Shown one piece after another: positions 35,189 to 43,271 of a stretch of DNA of 64,000 nt (position 1 is the stretch's first letter; each line of letters opens with the position of its first letter). Under the pieces are notes generated by a model that worked only from the letters and a program-made list of their open reading frames with translations, ran no database searches and was not told where the DNA came from. This DNA is from Scytolyngbya sp. HA4215-MV1 (GTDB lineage Bacteria; Cyanobacteriota; Cyanobacteriia; Leptolyngbyales; Leptolyngbyaceae), in NCBI GenBank assembly GCA_019359045.1, contig JAHHIA010000008.1, positions 186,001 through 250,000 on the forward strand. The letters are read 5' to 3'. The translations under genes and the position numbers were made by a program.

Positions 35189-36072
35189 ACCGCTAAAAAA
35201 AATCGACTCATTCTGTTGTGTGCTGTTTCAAAATGCCAACCTGGCTAGTACATAACCAAAACATTGACATCCTTGAGTTCATCGGCACAGGTATCAAATT
35301 CTAACTGGAAACGGAGTGCTTCACTGGGTGCCGAATGGTAAGTATGCTGAAAACCGCAATCTGACACACAAGAAGCGCTTATTCAACCCTAGCGCAGTCT
35401 GAGGAATCCTTCTGGCTTGGGAGGCTGTTTGATATTAAGCACTTATGGATCCCCCCCCGTAGCCCCCGTGCTTTAGCGAAGCCATGCCGAGAGGCTATAC
35501 GCACCGCTGCGCTAAAAAAAGGGTAGATCAGCCTCAAAGTCCCCCCTTTTTAAGGGGGATTTAGGAGGAGCGTGTCTATTGCTACTTGCGAAAGGACTTT
35601 TAAAACATCCTCTGAGCTGTTAATATCTCCCTCTCTGATCATGAGGATTCTGCCATTTTGAAAATGACCGAATTTTGCATAAATCTCTTACGTTAGGGCG
35701 ATGAAGTAAAATAGCGTGCCGCACTAGGCTTAACCTGCCGCCTTGGGTTTTCACACCTTAGATAGCACGCAGTACGAATGATGGTCATAAATTCCCAATT
35801 CTTCTTCTGGGTGGTGTTTCAACAATTTTCGACAATCCGTTTGGACTCTCTCGGGGTCTAAATTATGAAGCCTTTATCAAGATGCGGCGAAAAGAGAAAC
35901 CTCAAATTGTTGCGAAACGTCACTAAAAAATGAAGCTTCTGTAATTCCTTACTCCAAATCAGGAAATCTACGGGAACTTTATATATCCAATTGGTATTCA
36001 AAGATTAAGCAAAAAGCCCGCCTTGCACTACCCAACCGCTTGAAAGGCTTCGTATATTGCAGAGGAGGTTAG
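35189..36072. other. Long intergenic region with repeat copy B
   Basis: No gene is supported in about 880 bases. A repeat block lies at 35460-35613: GCTTTAGCGAAGCCATGCCG with GCACCGCTGCGCTA, then copy B of the dispersed repeat. A 22-codon frame at 35863-35931 (MKPLSRCGEKRNLKLLRNV...) is basic but unsupported. The strong GAGGAGG sequence just before 36073 is the ribosome-binding site of the sugar transferase gene. Confidence 0.6.
35531..35613 (+). repeat. Dispersed repeat, copy B
   Basis: It begins GCCTCAAAGTCCCC, contains CCCCCCTTTTTAAGGGGGAT (a short palindrome) and GTGTCT, and ends with the 24-base block also found at 17336-17359. It is in the same orientation as copy A. The palindrome is better preserved here than in copy A. 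Confidence 0.75.
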
Positions 36073-36813
36073 ATGAACTTTAGCGAGTCCACTCCCGTGA
36101 TCACCACAACTAAACCCCCTTCCTCTCTCTATTTTCCTGTGTTTGAGACCTTAACTGAGGCACAACCTGGTTCTTTGCTTCAGGCAAAGAGCGCTCCGAC
36201 TGAAGCCCATGCTTCAGTTCACAGCAAAACAAAGCGATTGATTGATATTTTAGGTGCACTGGTCGGATTAGTAATTACTGCCTTGGTAGCGATTCCAGTT
36301 GCGATCGCCATTCTGTTCGACGATCCCGGTCCAATTCTTTACAGTCAAATTCGCTGTGGCGTCAATGGACACCCCTTCCGTATTTGGAAGTTTCGTTCCA
36401 TGATTATGGATGCCGACAAACTGAAGCATTTGGTCAACAACGAAGCCAAAGGTAACATTTTTAAGAGCAAAAATGATCCCCGGATTACTCGAATTGGGCG
36501 TTTTCTACGTCGGACGAGTCTGGATGAACTCCCTCAATTTTGGAATGTATTGATGGGTGATATGAGTTTGGTCGGAACTCGTCCGCCTACCGTTGATGAA
36601 GTGATTCGTTATAGAAAGCATCACTGGAAGCGGTTAAACGTTAAGCCAGGGATGACAGGCGAATGGCAAGTACACGGACGCTCGAATGTTCAAGATTTCG
36701 AAGACATCGTCAAAATGGATGTTGATTACCAGCAAAAGTGGAGTATCGGTTACGATTTCCAACTAATTTTCAAAACCATTCTGGTCGTGCTTAAGAAGCA
36801 AGGGGCTTGTTAA
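36073..36813 (+). CDS. Polyprenyl-phosphate sugar-1-phosphate transferase (exopolysaccharide priming)
   Basis: This 246-residue protein has a disordered N-terminus (about 50 residues), one membrane hairpin (LIDILGALVGLVITALVAIPVAI) and the bacterial sugar-transferase catalytic core: PGPILYSQIRCGVNGHPFRI, WKFRSM, DPRITRIGRFLRRTSLDELP, GDMSLVGTRPP and VKPGMTGEWQV. These enzymes transfer a sugar phosphate to the lipid carrier and start polysaccharide synthesis. It has only the C-terminal catalytic type, without the large WcaJ N-terminal domain. The Shine-Dalgarno sequence GAGGAGG lies 6 bases before the ATG. No other glycan gene is adjacent. Confidence 0.93.
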   Translation: MNFSESTPVITTTKPPSSLYFPVFETLTEAQPGSLLQAKSAPTEAHASVHSKTKRLIDILGALVGLVITALVAIPVAIAILFDDPGPILYSQIRCGVNGHPFRIWKFRSMIMDADKLKHLVNNEAKGNIFKSKNDPRITRIGRFLRRTSLDELPQFWNVLMGDMSLVGTRPPTVDEVIRYRKHHWKRLNVKPGMTGEWQVHGRSNVQDFEDIVKMDVDYQQKWSIGYDFQLIFKTILVVLKKQGAC

Positions 36814-36903
36814 GCGAACGCTCACGGGAAACACTCAGGAAGATTGGATAGCTTCCTAGGTTCGATGAAAGCTACGAGTCTTGAGTCTAAACTGACCTTA
36901 TTG

Positions 36904-36940
36904 ATAGCGTGTTCCTGGAAGGGGAATACGCTATTTTATT
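36904..36940 (+). terminator. Intrinsic terminator of the sugar transferase gene
   Basis: ATAGCGTGTTCC (36904-36915) pairs with GGAATACGCTAT (36923-36934) with one G/T wobble, and TTTATT follows. The stem is 12 bp with a 7-base loop. This is the best intrinsic terminator in the window. Confidence 0.85.
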
Positions 36941-37032
36941 AGGTTTGGGTTTGTGCAGCGATTCCTCAGAATTAGGAATCAGAAGTCCTCTTTACAGCCA
37001 GTTTCATTTGCATGAGCCACACTCAGACCTAT

Positions 37033-37056
37033 CGACTCATCGACTCATTGACTCAT
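37033..37056 (+). repeat. Short tandem repeat, three units of CGACTCAT
   Basis: CGACTCAT, CGACTCAT and TGACTCAT follow each other without a gap. Short tandem repeats of 7-8 bases of this kind are common in filamentous cyanobacteria. Confidence 0.8.
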
Positions 37057-37103
37057 CCACCGAACTGTTTAGGAGATTTCTAGCAAACAAATTACCCGCT
37101 GGC

Positions 37104-37145
37104 TTTGACTCCGCTCAGCCGGCTTTTGCCCTGAGCGAAGTCGAA
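37104..37145. repeat. Interspersed palindrome (GACTCCGCTCAG type)
   Basis: TTTGACTCCGCTCAG (37104-37118) and CTGAGCGAAGTCGAA (37131-37145) are inverted with two mismatches around a 12-base loop. The CTTCGACTTCGCTCAGGGC type is a widespread interspersed element in cyanobacteria and other bacteria. Confidence 0.75.
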
Positions 37146-37235
37146 GGGCAATGGCAGAGGGTAAAATCTTCTCTGGAAATCTCCTTAGAAGAATCTTGTA
37201 ATTTGACTCCTCGCTCTGAACGGCTAAATAAAGGA

Positions 37236-37267
37236 CGCCCCCAGTCTCTTTGAAGATGTTGGGGGCG
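37236..37267. terminator. GC-rich stem-loop
   Basis: CGCCCCCA (37236-37243) pairs with TGGGGGCG (37260-37267) around a 16-base loop. No T-run follows. It lies downstream of the mechanosensitive-channel gene on the minus strand, about 250 bases past its stop, and may be a mobile repeat fragment. Confidence 0.45.
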
Positions 37268-37513
37268 ATGATTTTGATCTTGAGCCGTGACTGAACAGGT
37301 GATCCTTAGGAATAAGAATTCAATAACACCGATAATTTCTGCCTAGGGACGTAAGGACTAGCATCCCTATGGCCGATAAATTCCGATCTTATTGAATTCG
37401 CGCTCCTTACTGTTCATGGCGGTGCTTGACTTTGCTCGACCTCTGAAAATTTAGCTCCTGAATCAATTCCGAAAGATCTGTCAATCTAACAGTGGTGATT
37501 GGCTGCCCAAGGA

Positions 37514-39307
37514 CTAATTGTTATTGCGGAAAGAGCGCAACCAGGCACGGATTTCTTCGGCTGCAATGTCTCTGCCACCTAAGCCAAATGCCAGAGCGAT
37601 CGCGACGGCAATAGCACCGACTAAGAGACCGAATGCCAGATTAACGATGTTGCTGGCAATCCCAATTTGCTGCAACGCCATTGCCGAAATCAAAGCAATG
37701 ATGGCAATCCGAGCCGTTTGCCCCAAGATTCGTGCTTGTCGCCCACCGGAACTGGTGATCAGGGTGTAAGCAAGATTTGCCAGATAAAGTCCGATTGCAA
37801 AGACGACCAATCCGGACAGAATCCGACCTGCAATGATGATAATGCCTGTGATCAAGGTGGTCAGTGCTTCAATATTCAGTACATTGATGGCAGCAACCGC
37901 TGCAAACAGCATAATGCCAACCCACACCACGATACCAGCGACCTGAGAAGGGGTTTTACGGGGGACAACGGGTTGGGCTTCGGCAACGCCTTCGGGCTGA
38001 GCCGGGGGAACTGGGGGGGTGGTATAAGGTTGGGTTTGGAGTCCTAACCAATAAAAGATGTTGTTGAAACCGATACCTGTCAGAATGCTGGTGACTAGTT
38101 CTGCCAGAAACTGCCCGATAAAGTAGGCAACAAACAAAATCAGAGTTGCTGTGAATATTTCTGGCAATGCTCCGAGGATATCGTTGAGCATGGCGATCGC
38201 AGGAGTCGAGATCGCTTCAATTTTGAGGGCATTCAAAGCTGCAATCGCCGTTGGAATCAGGATTAAGACGAACACGAGGGTGCCAATAATCCAGGAGAGC
38301 GAACGGCTGCCTGTGGTCTGAGTTAAACCCAACCGAGAGCCCACCCGATCTACCCCTGCGGCAATCAAGAAATTGGTGACAATGCGCCGGACAACTTGTG
38401 CCACGAGCCAGCCTGCCACGCCAATTAAGATAGCTGCCAGAATATTGGGGACGATCGACAAAATATCATTGAGCAGTTGCTGAACGGGTTGTAGCGTTCC
38501 CTGAAGTCCTAAGGTGTTGAGGATGGCTGGAAGAAACAACAGAAAAATAAACCAATACAGCGTATTCCCGATTGTTTCACTCAGTAAAAACTGATTCTGC
38601 ACAGTTGTGCTTGCAGAAGGCGCACTCCCCAATGTATCTACAGGGGTAGAGGGTTCCATTTGCTGCCCTAGTCGTTCATCAATACCAAACGCAGTAAGTG
38701 TTCGGATCACAATTAATTTAACCAGGGTCGCAATTAACCAGGCAATTCCCAACAAAATGCTTGCCCCCAGCAATTGGGGCAAATAGCCTACCACCTGGTT
38801 AAGGAAATGATTTAACGGTTCCGATGCCGCTGTTAGTTGCAGGGCTTGGAGGAAGGCAACCAGGGTAAAAATGAAAATGATCCAGAAAACGCCAGTTGAA
38901 ATCCACTTTTCTATCGGTGGAGAAGGAGTGGTTGATTGGCGTCCCGAAAACCAATTTGCCAAGCGATTGTCAACATTGACCTTTTTCAATAGATAGCGAA
39001 CGATCGCGGCAGCAATGAATGCGATCAACCCACCCACCATAAGAATCACGATCGCTCGGATCAAATTGGGGAGAGATGTTCCCAAACTGTGCCCAATTTC
39101 TTGGATCAAATCATTGCCGGTAGGTGCAACTGCATCAGGCGATGGTTCCACCTGAAGCAAAAATGAGTAGAACGCACCTACACTAGCCAGGAGCGATATT
39201 GGGGCAGGTATTAACTGCATCACACTTTGACTAATGATAATCATGGTCATAAATCCAAGGAACCAGAGTAAATGGTACTGGAGAAGACTTTGAAGTTGCA
39301 GAGGCAA
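37514..39307 (-). CDS. Multi-span membrane protein with mechanosensitive-channel TM-helix repeats (CmpX-like)
   Basis: This protein of up to 597 residues has about ten membrane segments arranged as repeated units. Each unit has the form LPxLxxAxxIxxxGWLxAxxV...RxLTAxGxDxRLG (for example LPQLLGASILLGIAWLIATL, IVPNILAAILIGVAGWLVAQ and LPEIFTATLILFVAYFIGQF). These are TM_helix (Pfam PF05552) repeats seen in MscS-related cyanobacterial proteins. There is no recognisable MscS beta domain at the end, which reads AEEIRAWLRSFRNNN. It may be a channel or a membrane scaffold. Starts at 39250, 39244 or 39220 would also give a complete protein, so the N-terminus is uncertain. Confidence 0.8.
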   Translation of the reverse strand: MPLQLQSLLQYHLLWFLGFMTMIIISQSVMQLIPAPISLLASVGAFYSFLLQVEPSPDAVAPTGNDLIQEIGHSLGTSLPNLIRAIVILMVGGLIAFIAAAIVRYLLKKVNVDNRLANWFSGRQSTTPSPPIEKWISTGVFWIIFIFTLVAFLQALQLTAASEPLNHFLNQVVGYLPQLLGASILLGIAWLIATLVKLIVIRTLTAFGIDERLGQQMEPSTPVDTLGSAPSASTTVQNQFLLSETIGNTLYWFIFLLFLPAILNTLGLQGTLQPVQQLLNDILSIVPNILAAILIGVAGWLVAQVVRRIVTNFLIAAGVDRVGSRLGLTQTTGSRSLSWIIGTLVFVLILIPTAIAALNALKIEAISTPAIAMLNDILGALPEIFTATLILFVAYFIGQFLAELVTSILTGIGFNNIFYWLGLQTQPYTTPPVPPAQPEGVAEAQPVVPRKTPSQVAGIVVWVGIMLFAAVAAINVLNIEALTTLITGIIIIAGRILSGLVVFAIGLYLANLAYTLITSSGGRQARILGQTARIAIIALISAMALQQIGIASNIVNLAFGLLVGAIAVAIALAFGLGGRDIAAEEIRAWLRSFRNNN

Positions 39308-39953
39308 TCCTTGCCTTGCAAATTTCTCAGATAATACCGATTTAAATTGAGGTTACGGCGGATGAATTGCTGGAATGCTCGGTCAGCAGCACTTCTACAA
39401 TCCAAAATCGCAAATCCAAAATCCAAAATGGTATCAAAATTGTGCAACTACAGCAGTAATCGACACAAGGACAGTATCGTACTTTTTCAACAATTTCCTC
39501 TCTCTTTTTAGAGAAATCTATCAGCGAAATTGCTGCTATTCCCCTTTTTGAACACCGATTGGGCGTAAATTCTTTTGATTTAGAAATTTTCCAAAATAAA
39601 AAATTTTTAACATTAAGAGGTTATGGCTGTTATTAAAAATAACAATACTTATAAAAATATGTGCAAATTTTCTGCTGAAATCTTATCTGATTTAGCTTGA
39701 GGGAAATGCCCATCAGGAATTTCCCTCAAGATCTATCCGCTGCTCAGCTAGATTGAAACTACCATGTTGCGTCTTTTGGAAATATTAAGGTGATGGCATT
39801 CAAGCATCGGAGTCGGCGAGATATAGCCCTTTTCAAGGATGTGAAGTACAGTGAGGGTGCTTTGCACCCCGCTGTACTTCACACCGCTGTACTTCACTCA
39901 GGTGAAGACTGCTATAGGATGCAGGAGTCGGAAGGCTTTTGCCATTGATATTG
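39308..39953. other. Intergenic region with AAAATCC repeats and long hairpin
   Basis: No gene is supported. Near 39395-39430 are tandem CCAAAATC-like units (AATCCAAAATCGCAAATCCA and onward). The stretch 39540-39700 is A+T-rich. At 39841-39897 a long hairpin and an extra arm copy lie just downstream of the sucrose-phosphate synthase stop codon. Confidence 0.6.
39841..39897. terminator. Long hairpin with duplicated arm after the sps gene
   Basis: GTGAAGTACAG (39841-39851) pairs with CTGTACTTCAC (39872-39882). The stem continues with GGGTGC/GCACCC plus one bulge around a TTT loop. A second copy of CTGTACTTCAC lies at 39887-39897, so two alternative right arms exist. It probably stabilises or ends the sps transcript, read leftward. 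Confidence 0.6.
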
Positions 39954-42155
39954 CTAAACCAACAATATTTCAGGCTTGATGGGAGAGAGTCCGCCAAAAA
40001 AGTCATAATGCTCCAAGGCTTCCAAAATGCCCCAGGCATAGTGACCTTTAGCAAAGTAAATTTGGGGATAGCCCCGCAATTTTTCAATCTCTGGGCTATA
40101 GTTACCCACGATGACTGCCAGGGTATTGCCTGCTAGCATGGATTCGTCATTGCCTGAAGCCCCTGCCACTAAAAATTGCTTAATGGGGAGTCCCCATTTT
40201 AGGGCTGCATAACGAATTGCATCCCCCTTGCAAGCCCGAATGGGCAATAGATCGAGATACATATTGTGGCTAAAAATGCCTCTGACCGAAATTTGTTGTC
40301 GCCGCAAGTGGCGAATCATGTCGCGAAACGTAGGAGCTTTTTCGGCATCAATAAAGTAGCTGATTTTGTATCGCCCTTGCGCATCTGCTGGTTGTAGTTC
40401 AACACCAGCAAAGTTTTTCATTGCTTCCTGGATGATCTCTGGGTGCCATTGATAGTTAATATGTCGTTGCCAGCTTGTATCCGGTACAATTTGTGGTCCG
40501 TAATAAATTTCTGTGCCTGCGGCAGCAATGAGTAAATCGGGCATTGGGAATCGCCATTCTTCTAACATGCTGAGGGCGCTTTTAAGACTGCGTCCGGTGG
40601 CGATACCAACGCCTGTCGTCTGTCCTTTGGCGCGGAGTTCTTGAATTAAACGTTGTAGGGCTTCTTGATCGCCCAATAAGGTATTGTCGATTTCGCATAC
40701 CAAATAGCGATCGGCGGTAGGCAGGCGATTGGTTTCGGGTATGGACCAGTCAGGGTGTCCCACCGCAGGCGAGAGAGGAAGAGGACTAAGCCGTGACTGT
40801 ACCCGTTGCCGGGGAAATAAACGAATTTGCTTGAGATAGTGTTCAACGTGGCTCTCCCAGGAGAAATGCTGGCGAACATTGTGTAGTCCGTTTTGAGACC
40901 AGGTTTGCCACTTTTCAGTATTGGTGAGTGCCATGTGCAGGGCTGCTTGAATTTGCTGAAGGTTGAGTGGATCAATCAACAAGCCGTTTTGGCAGGCGGC
41001 GAGGATATCTCGTGGACCGCCATCTGCAGTAGCGATAATGGGGACCCCACAGGCTGTGGCTTCAATTAGCGTTAGCCCAAAGGGTTCTGTCAGTGCCGGA
41101 TTGATGAACACCCCGTGTGTTTGAGCGGTTAGCCGATACAGGTCGGGGACATCTTCGGACGTGTGACGTTTGGGGTAGGCGATATGACCATACAAGTCAT
41201 AACGATCGATTAACTGAAAGATCTCTGTCATCACCTGACGGGGACCTGCTTCCATGGCGGTGATATCGTCGCGAGTGCCCAACACCAGCACCAGGTTTGC
41301 TAATTGGCGCAGTTCTGGGTCTTCGCCATATGCTTTGACTAACCTGCTCACATTTTTCCGAATTGCTGGGCGAGAGAGCGCCAGAATCAGGGGTTTGTGA
41401 GGGTCTAGAAGAAATCGTTCGAGTGCCTTTTGAATCGGTGGTGTTTGCCAATCTATCGGAACTGGATAAAAGCGATTGAGGTCAACTCCAGGAGGAATGA
41501 CCACCATGCGATCGGGTTCGTATTGGTCGTAGACGCTGTATTGTTCTTCTACTTCTTGATGGGTACTGGCAATCACCAGAGCCGCACTCCCCAAAGTTGT
41601 TTCCTCGGCTTCAATGCGAGTGGTGATGTGAAAGTGATCTTCGATCGCTTCTTGTTTTGTGCCCTGTTCCAGTAACCGTTGCTGTTTAATTCGCCCTAGC
41701 GAGTGCCCCGTATGCACCAGGGTGGTACCTAACCATCCTGCTACACGACAGCCTACATAGCCTGCATCTGCATAGTGGCTATGAATCACATCCGGGATTT
41801 TGCCAACTTTGCAGATATACTTCAGCAACTCGTCTGCAAAGGTATCTAAATGCGACCAAAGCACTTCTTTGCGAAGATAGCGACGGGGTCCACAAGTCAG
41901 CCGAATAATTTGCGCTTTGTCTGCAAGAGGTTCAACGGGCTGAGCATAATCTGGACTGACTTTAGGATCATTGACCAAGCGTGTAACTAAATCCACCCTT
42001 TCTAGCTGTGGATTTTTTGCTAGTGTGCGGGCAAGCTCAACCACGTATTTGGTTTGTCCGCCGGTATCGGCATCTCGCCCTAATTCCAGGTTGTGTCCTC
42101 GAATGAGTCCGTGCACACTGATGAGCAAGATATATAGTCCCTGGCTGTTCGACAT
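39954..42155 (-). CDS. sps: Sucrose-phosphate synthase with phosphatase-like C-terminal domain
   Basis: This 733-residue protein is a GT4-type SPS of about 460 residues (HNLELGRDADTGGQTKYVVE, GHSLGRIKQQRLLEQG, NPALTEPFGLTLIEATACGVP) fused to an HAD sucrose-phosphatase-like domain. It makes sucrose-6-phosphate from UDP- or ADP-glucose and fructose-6-phosphate. In the HAD domain the catalytic DxD is EID (E488, D490), and the usual GDSGND is GASGND with Ala666 in the Asp position. This suggests a non-catalytic or much weakened phosphatase, as reported for other bidomain cyanobacterial SPS. A separate phosphatase should then exist elsewhere. The start ATG is unambiguous; there is no operon partner. 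Confidence 0.96.
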   Translation of the reverse strand: MSNSQGLYILLISVHGLIRGHNLELGRDADTGGQTKYVVELARTLAKNPQLERVDLVTRLVNDPKVSPDYAQPVEPLADKAQIIRLTCGPRRYLRKEVLWSHLDTFADELLKYICKVGKIPDVIHSHYADAGYVGCRVAGWLGTTLVHTGHSLGRIKQQRLLEQGTKQEAIEDHFHITTRIEAEETTLGSAALVIASTHQEVEEQYSVYDQYEPDRMVVIPPGVDLNRFYPVPIDWQTPPIQKALERFLLDPHKPLILALSRPAIRKNVSRLVKAYGEDPELRQLANLVLVLGTRDDITAMEAGPRQVMTEIFQLIDRYDLYGHIAYPKRHTSEDVPDLYRLTAQTHGVFINPALTEPFGLTLIEATACGVPIIATADGGPRDILAACQNGLLIDPLNLQQIQAALHMALTNTEKWQTWSQNGLHNVRQHFSWESHVEHYLKQIRLFPRQRVQSRLSPLPLSPAVGHPDWSIPETNRLPTADRYLVCEIDNTLLGDQEALQRLIQELRAKGQTTGVGIATGRSLKSALSMLEEWRFPMPDLLIAAAGTEIYYGPQIVPDTSWQRHINYQWHPEIIQEAMKNFAGVELQPADAQGRYKISYFIDAEKAPTFRDMIRHLRRQQISVRGIFSHNMYLDLLPIRACKGDAIRYAALKWGLPIKQFLVAGASGNDESMLAGNTLAVIVGNYSPEIEKLRGYPQIYFAKGHYAWGILEALEHYDFFGGLSPIKPEILLV

Positions 42156-42680
42156 TGAATCAGTACTCCACCTCGTTCAACATCTGATGCACAAAAAGTA
42201 ACGCAGGATAAGAACTTTGTCAGGTCGTAATCACCCCTTCTCCTATAGAAATTGAGGTAAAGACTTTCCAGGTTAGGTTCGGGCTGAACGTTGTTTTCCA
42301 GTCAGTTGTGTTCGGATGATTAGAGGGGGACGATCGTCTTAAAGTGCCTGATACAGAACTTTTTAGCTAACCTAAATCTGTCCTTTAATCCTTAAGCTTT
42401 GAGAACAACACGGACGCTCGAAACAGCGAAACCATACAATGGCTTGCCGTGAAATCCCCCCCTTTAGTTGTCTTCATTCGATTACAAAAAATCAAGATTT
42501 TCAACAAAATCTAGCAAGATTCCTACTGAAAAGGCGAAATCGCAGTTAGATTTCGTGTAGCTCTAAGTTGCCCTCTTTAAGATCTGGAAGCTCTGGTTGA
42601 GTCGATTTTCTTAAAATGCGACTCATGTGATATTACCCAACAGTTGCCGACTTCGTTCTCAAAATTCAGGATTGACCACT
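42156..42680. other. Divergent intergenic region between sps and lemA
   Basis: About 525 bases hold no gene. It must contain promoters for sps (leftward) and lemA (rightward). I see no clear binding-site palindrome. Confidence 0.5.
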
Positions 42681-43268
42681 ATGGGATTTTTCATTTTTTT
42701 GGTGGTGCTGGTACTCGTTATCGGCTTCATTGTGATGGATTCTTACAATCGTCTGGTGACCTTGCGCAATCGTTATAAGAACGCCTACAGCCAGATTGAT
42801 GTTCAGCTCCAACGTCGCTATGACCTGATTCCTAACCTGGTCGAAACTGCCAAAGGCTACATGAAGCACGAGCGCGAAACGCTGGAAGCCGTTATCGCTG
42901 CTAGAAATGCTGCGGTCAATGCCAACAGTCAGGCGGCACGTGATCCAGGCAATCCACAAGCGATGCAACAGTTGGGAGCAGCTGAGGCAACCCTTTCTGG
43001 TGCGTTAGGTCGATTGATGGTGTTGTCTGAAGCCTATCCCGATCTGAAAGCCGATCGCAGCATGTCGCAAGTGATGGAAGAGCTAACTTCTACCGAAAAT
43101 CGGGTTGCCTTCGCCCGTCAAGCATTTAATGATGCAGTCACTCTTTACAACACCAAACGGGAAGTTTTTCCTAGCAATGTGATTGCAACTTCGTTCAACT
43201 TTAGCCCGGCAGAGCTGCTGGAAGAAGTTGCACCTGAAGTTAAGCAGGCTCCCCGCATTTCGTTCTAA
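42681..43268 (+). CDS. LemA family protein
   Basis: This protein of 195 residues starts at ATG 42681 (MGFFIFLVVLVLVIGFIVMD). One N-terminal membrane segment is followed by the characteristic helical LemA domain YNRLVTLRNRYKNAYSQIDV, LQRRYDLIPNLVETAKGYM, with the later segment AFARQAFNDAVTLYNTKREV. The protein is a membrane-anchored helical bundle of unknown role. It is followed after 3 bases by an M48 protease gene. The LemA plus M48 (HtpX-like) pairing is widespread in bacteria and suggests a function in membrane protein quality control. Confidence 0.93.
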   Translation: MGFFIFLVVLVLVIGFIVMDSYNRLVTLRNRYKNAYSQIDVQLQRRYDLIPNLVETAKGYMKHERETLEAVIAARNAAVNANSQAARDPGNPQAMQQLGAAEATLSGALGRLMVLSEAYPDLKADRSMSQVMEELTSTENRVAFARQAFNDAVTLYNTKREVFPSNVIATSFNFSPAELLEEVAPEVKQAPRISF

Positions 43269-43271
43269 CCT

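Larger units (their letters stand above)
36941..37513. other. Intergenic region made largely of dispersed repeats
   Basis: It contains the short tandem repeat at 37033-37056, an interspersed palindrome at 37104-37145 and a hairpin at 37236-37267. An open frame spanning 36909-37253 crosses all of these and the terminator, so it is not a gene. Downstream of 37267 nothing is recognised. Confidence 0.6.

Noticed and set aside
37033-37056. CRISPR-like array
   Set aside because: Only three adjoining 8-base units without spacers.
36909-37253. Open frame of 114 codons after the sugar transferase gene
   Set aside because: It starts inside an intrinsic terminator and reads through a tandem repeat and an interspersed palindrome; the apparent protein is repeat translation.
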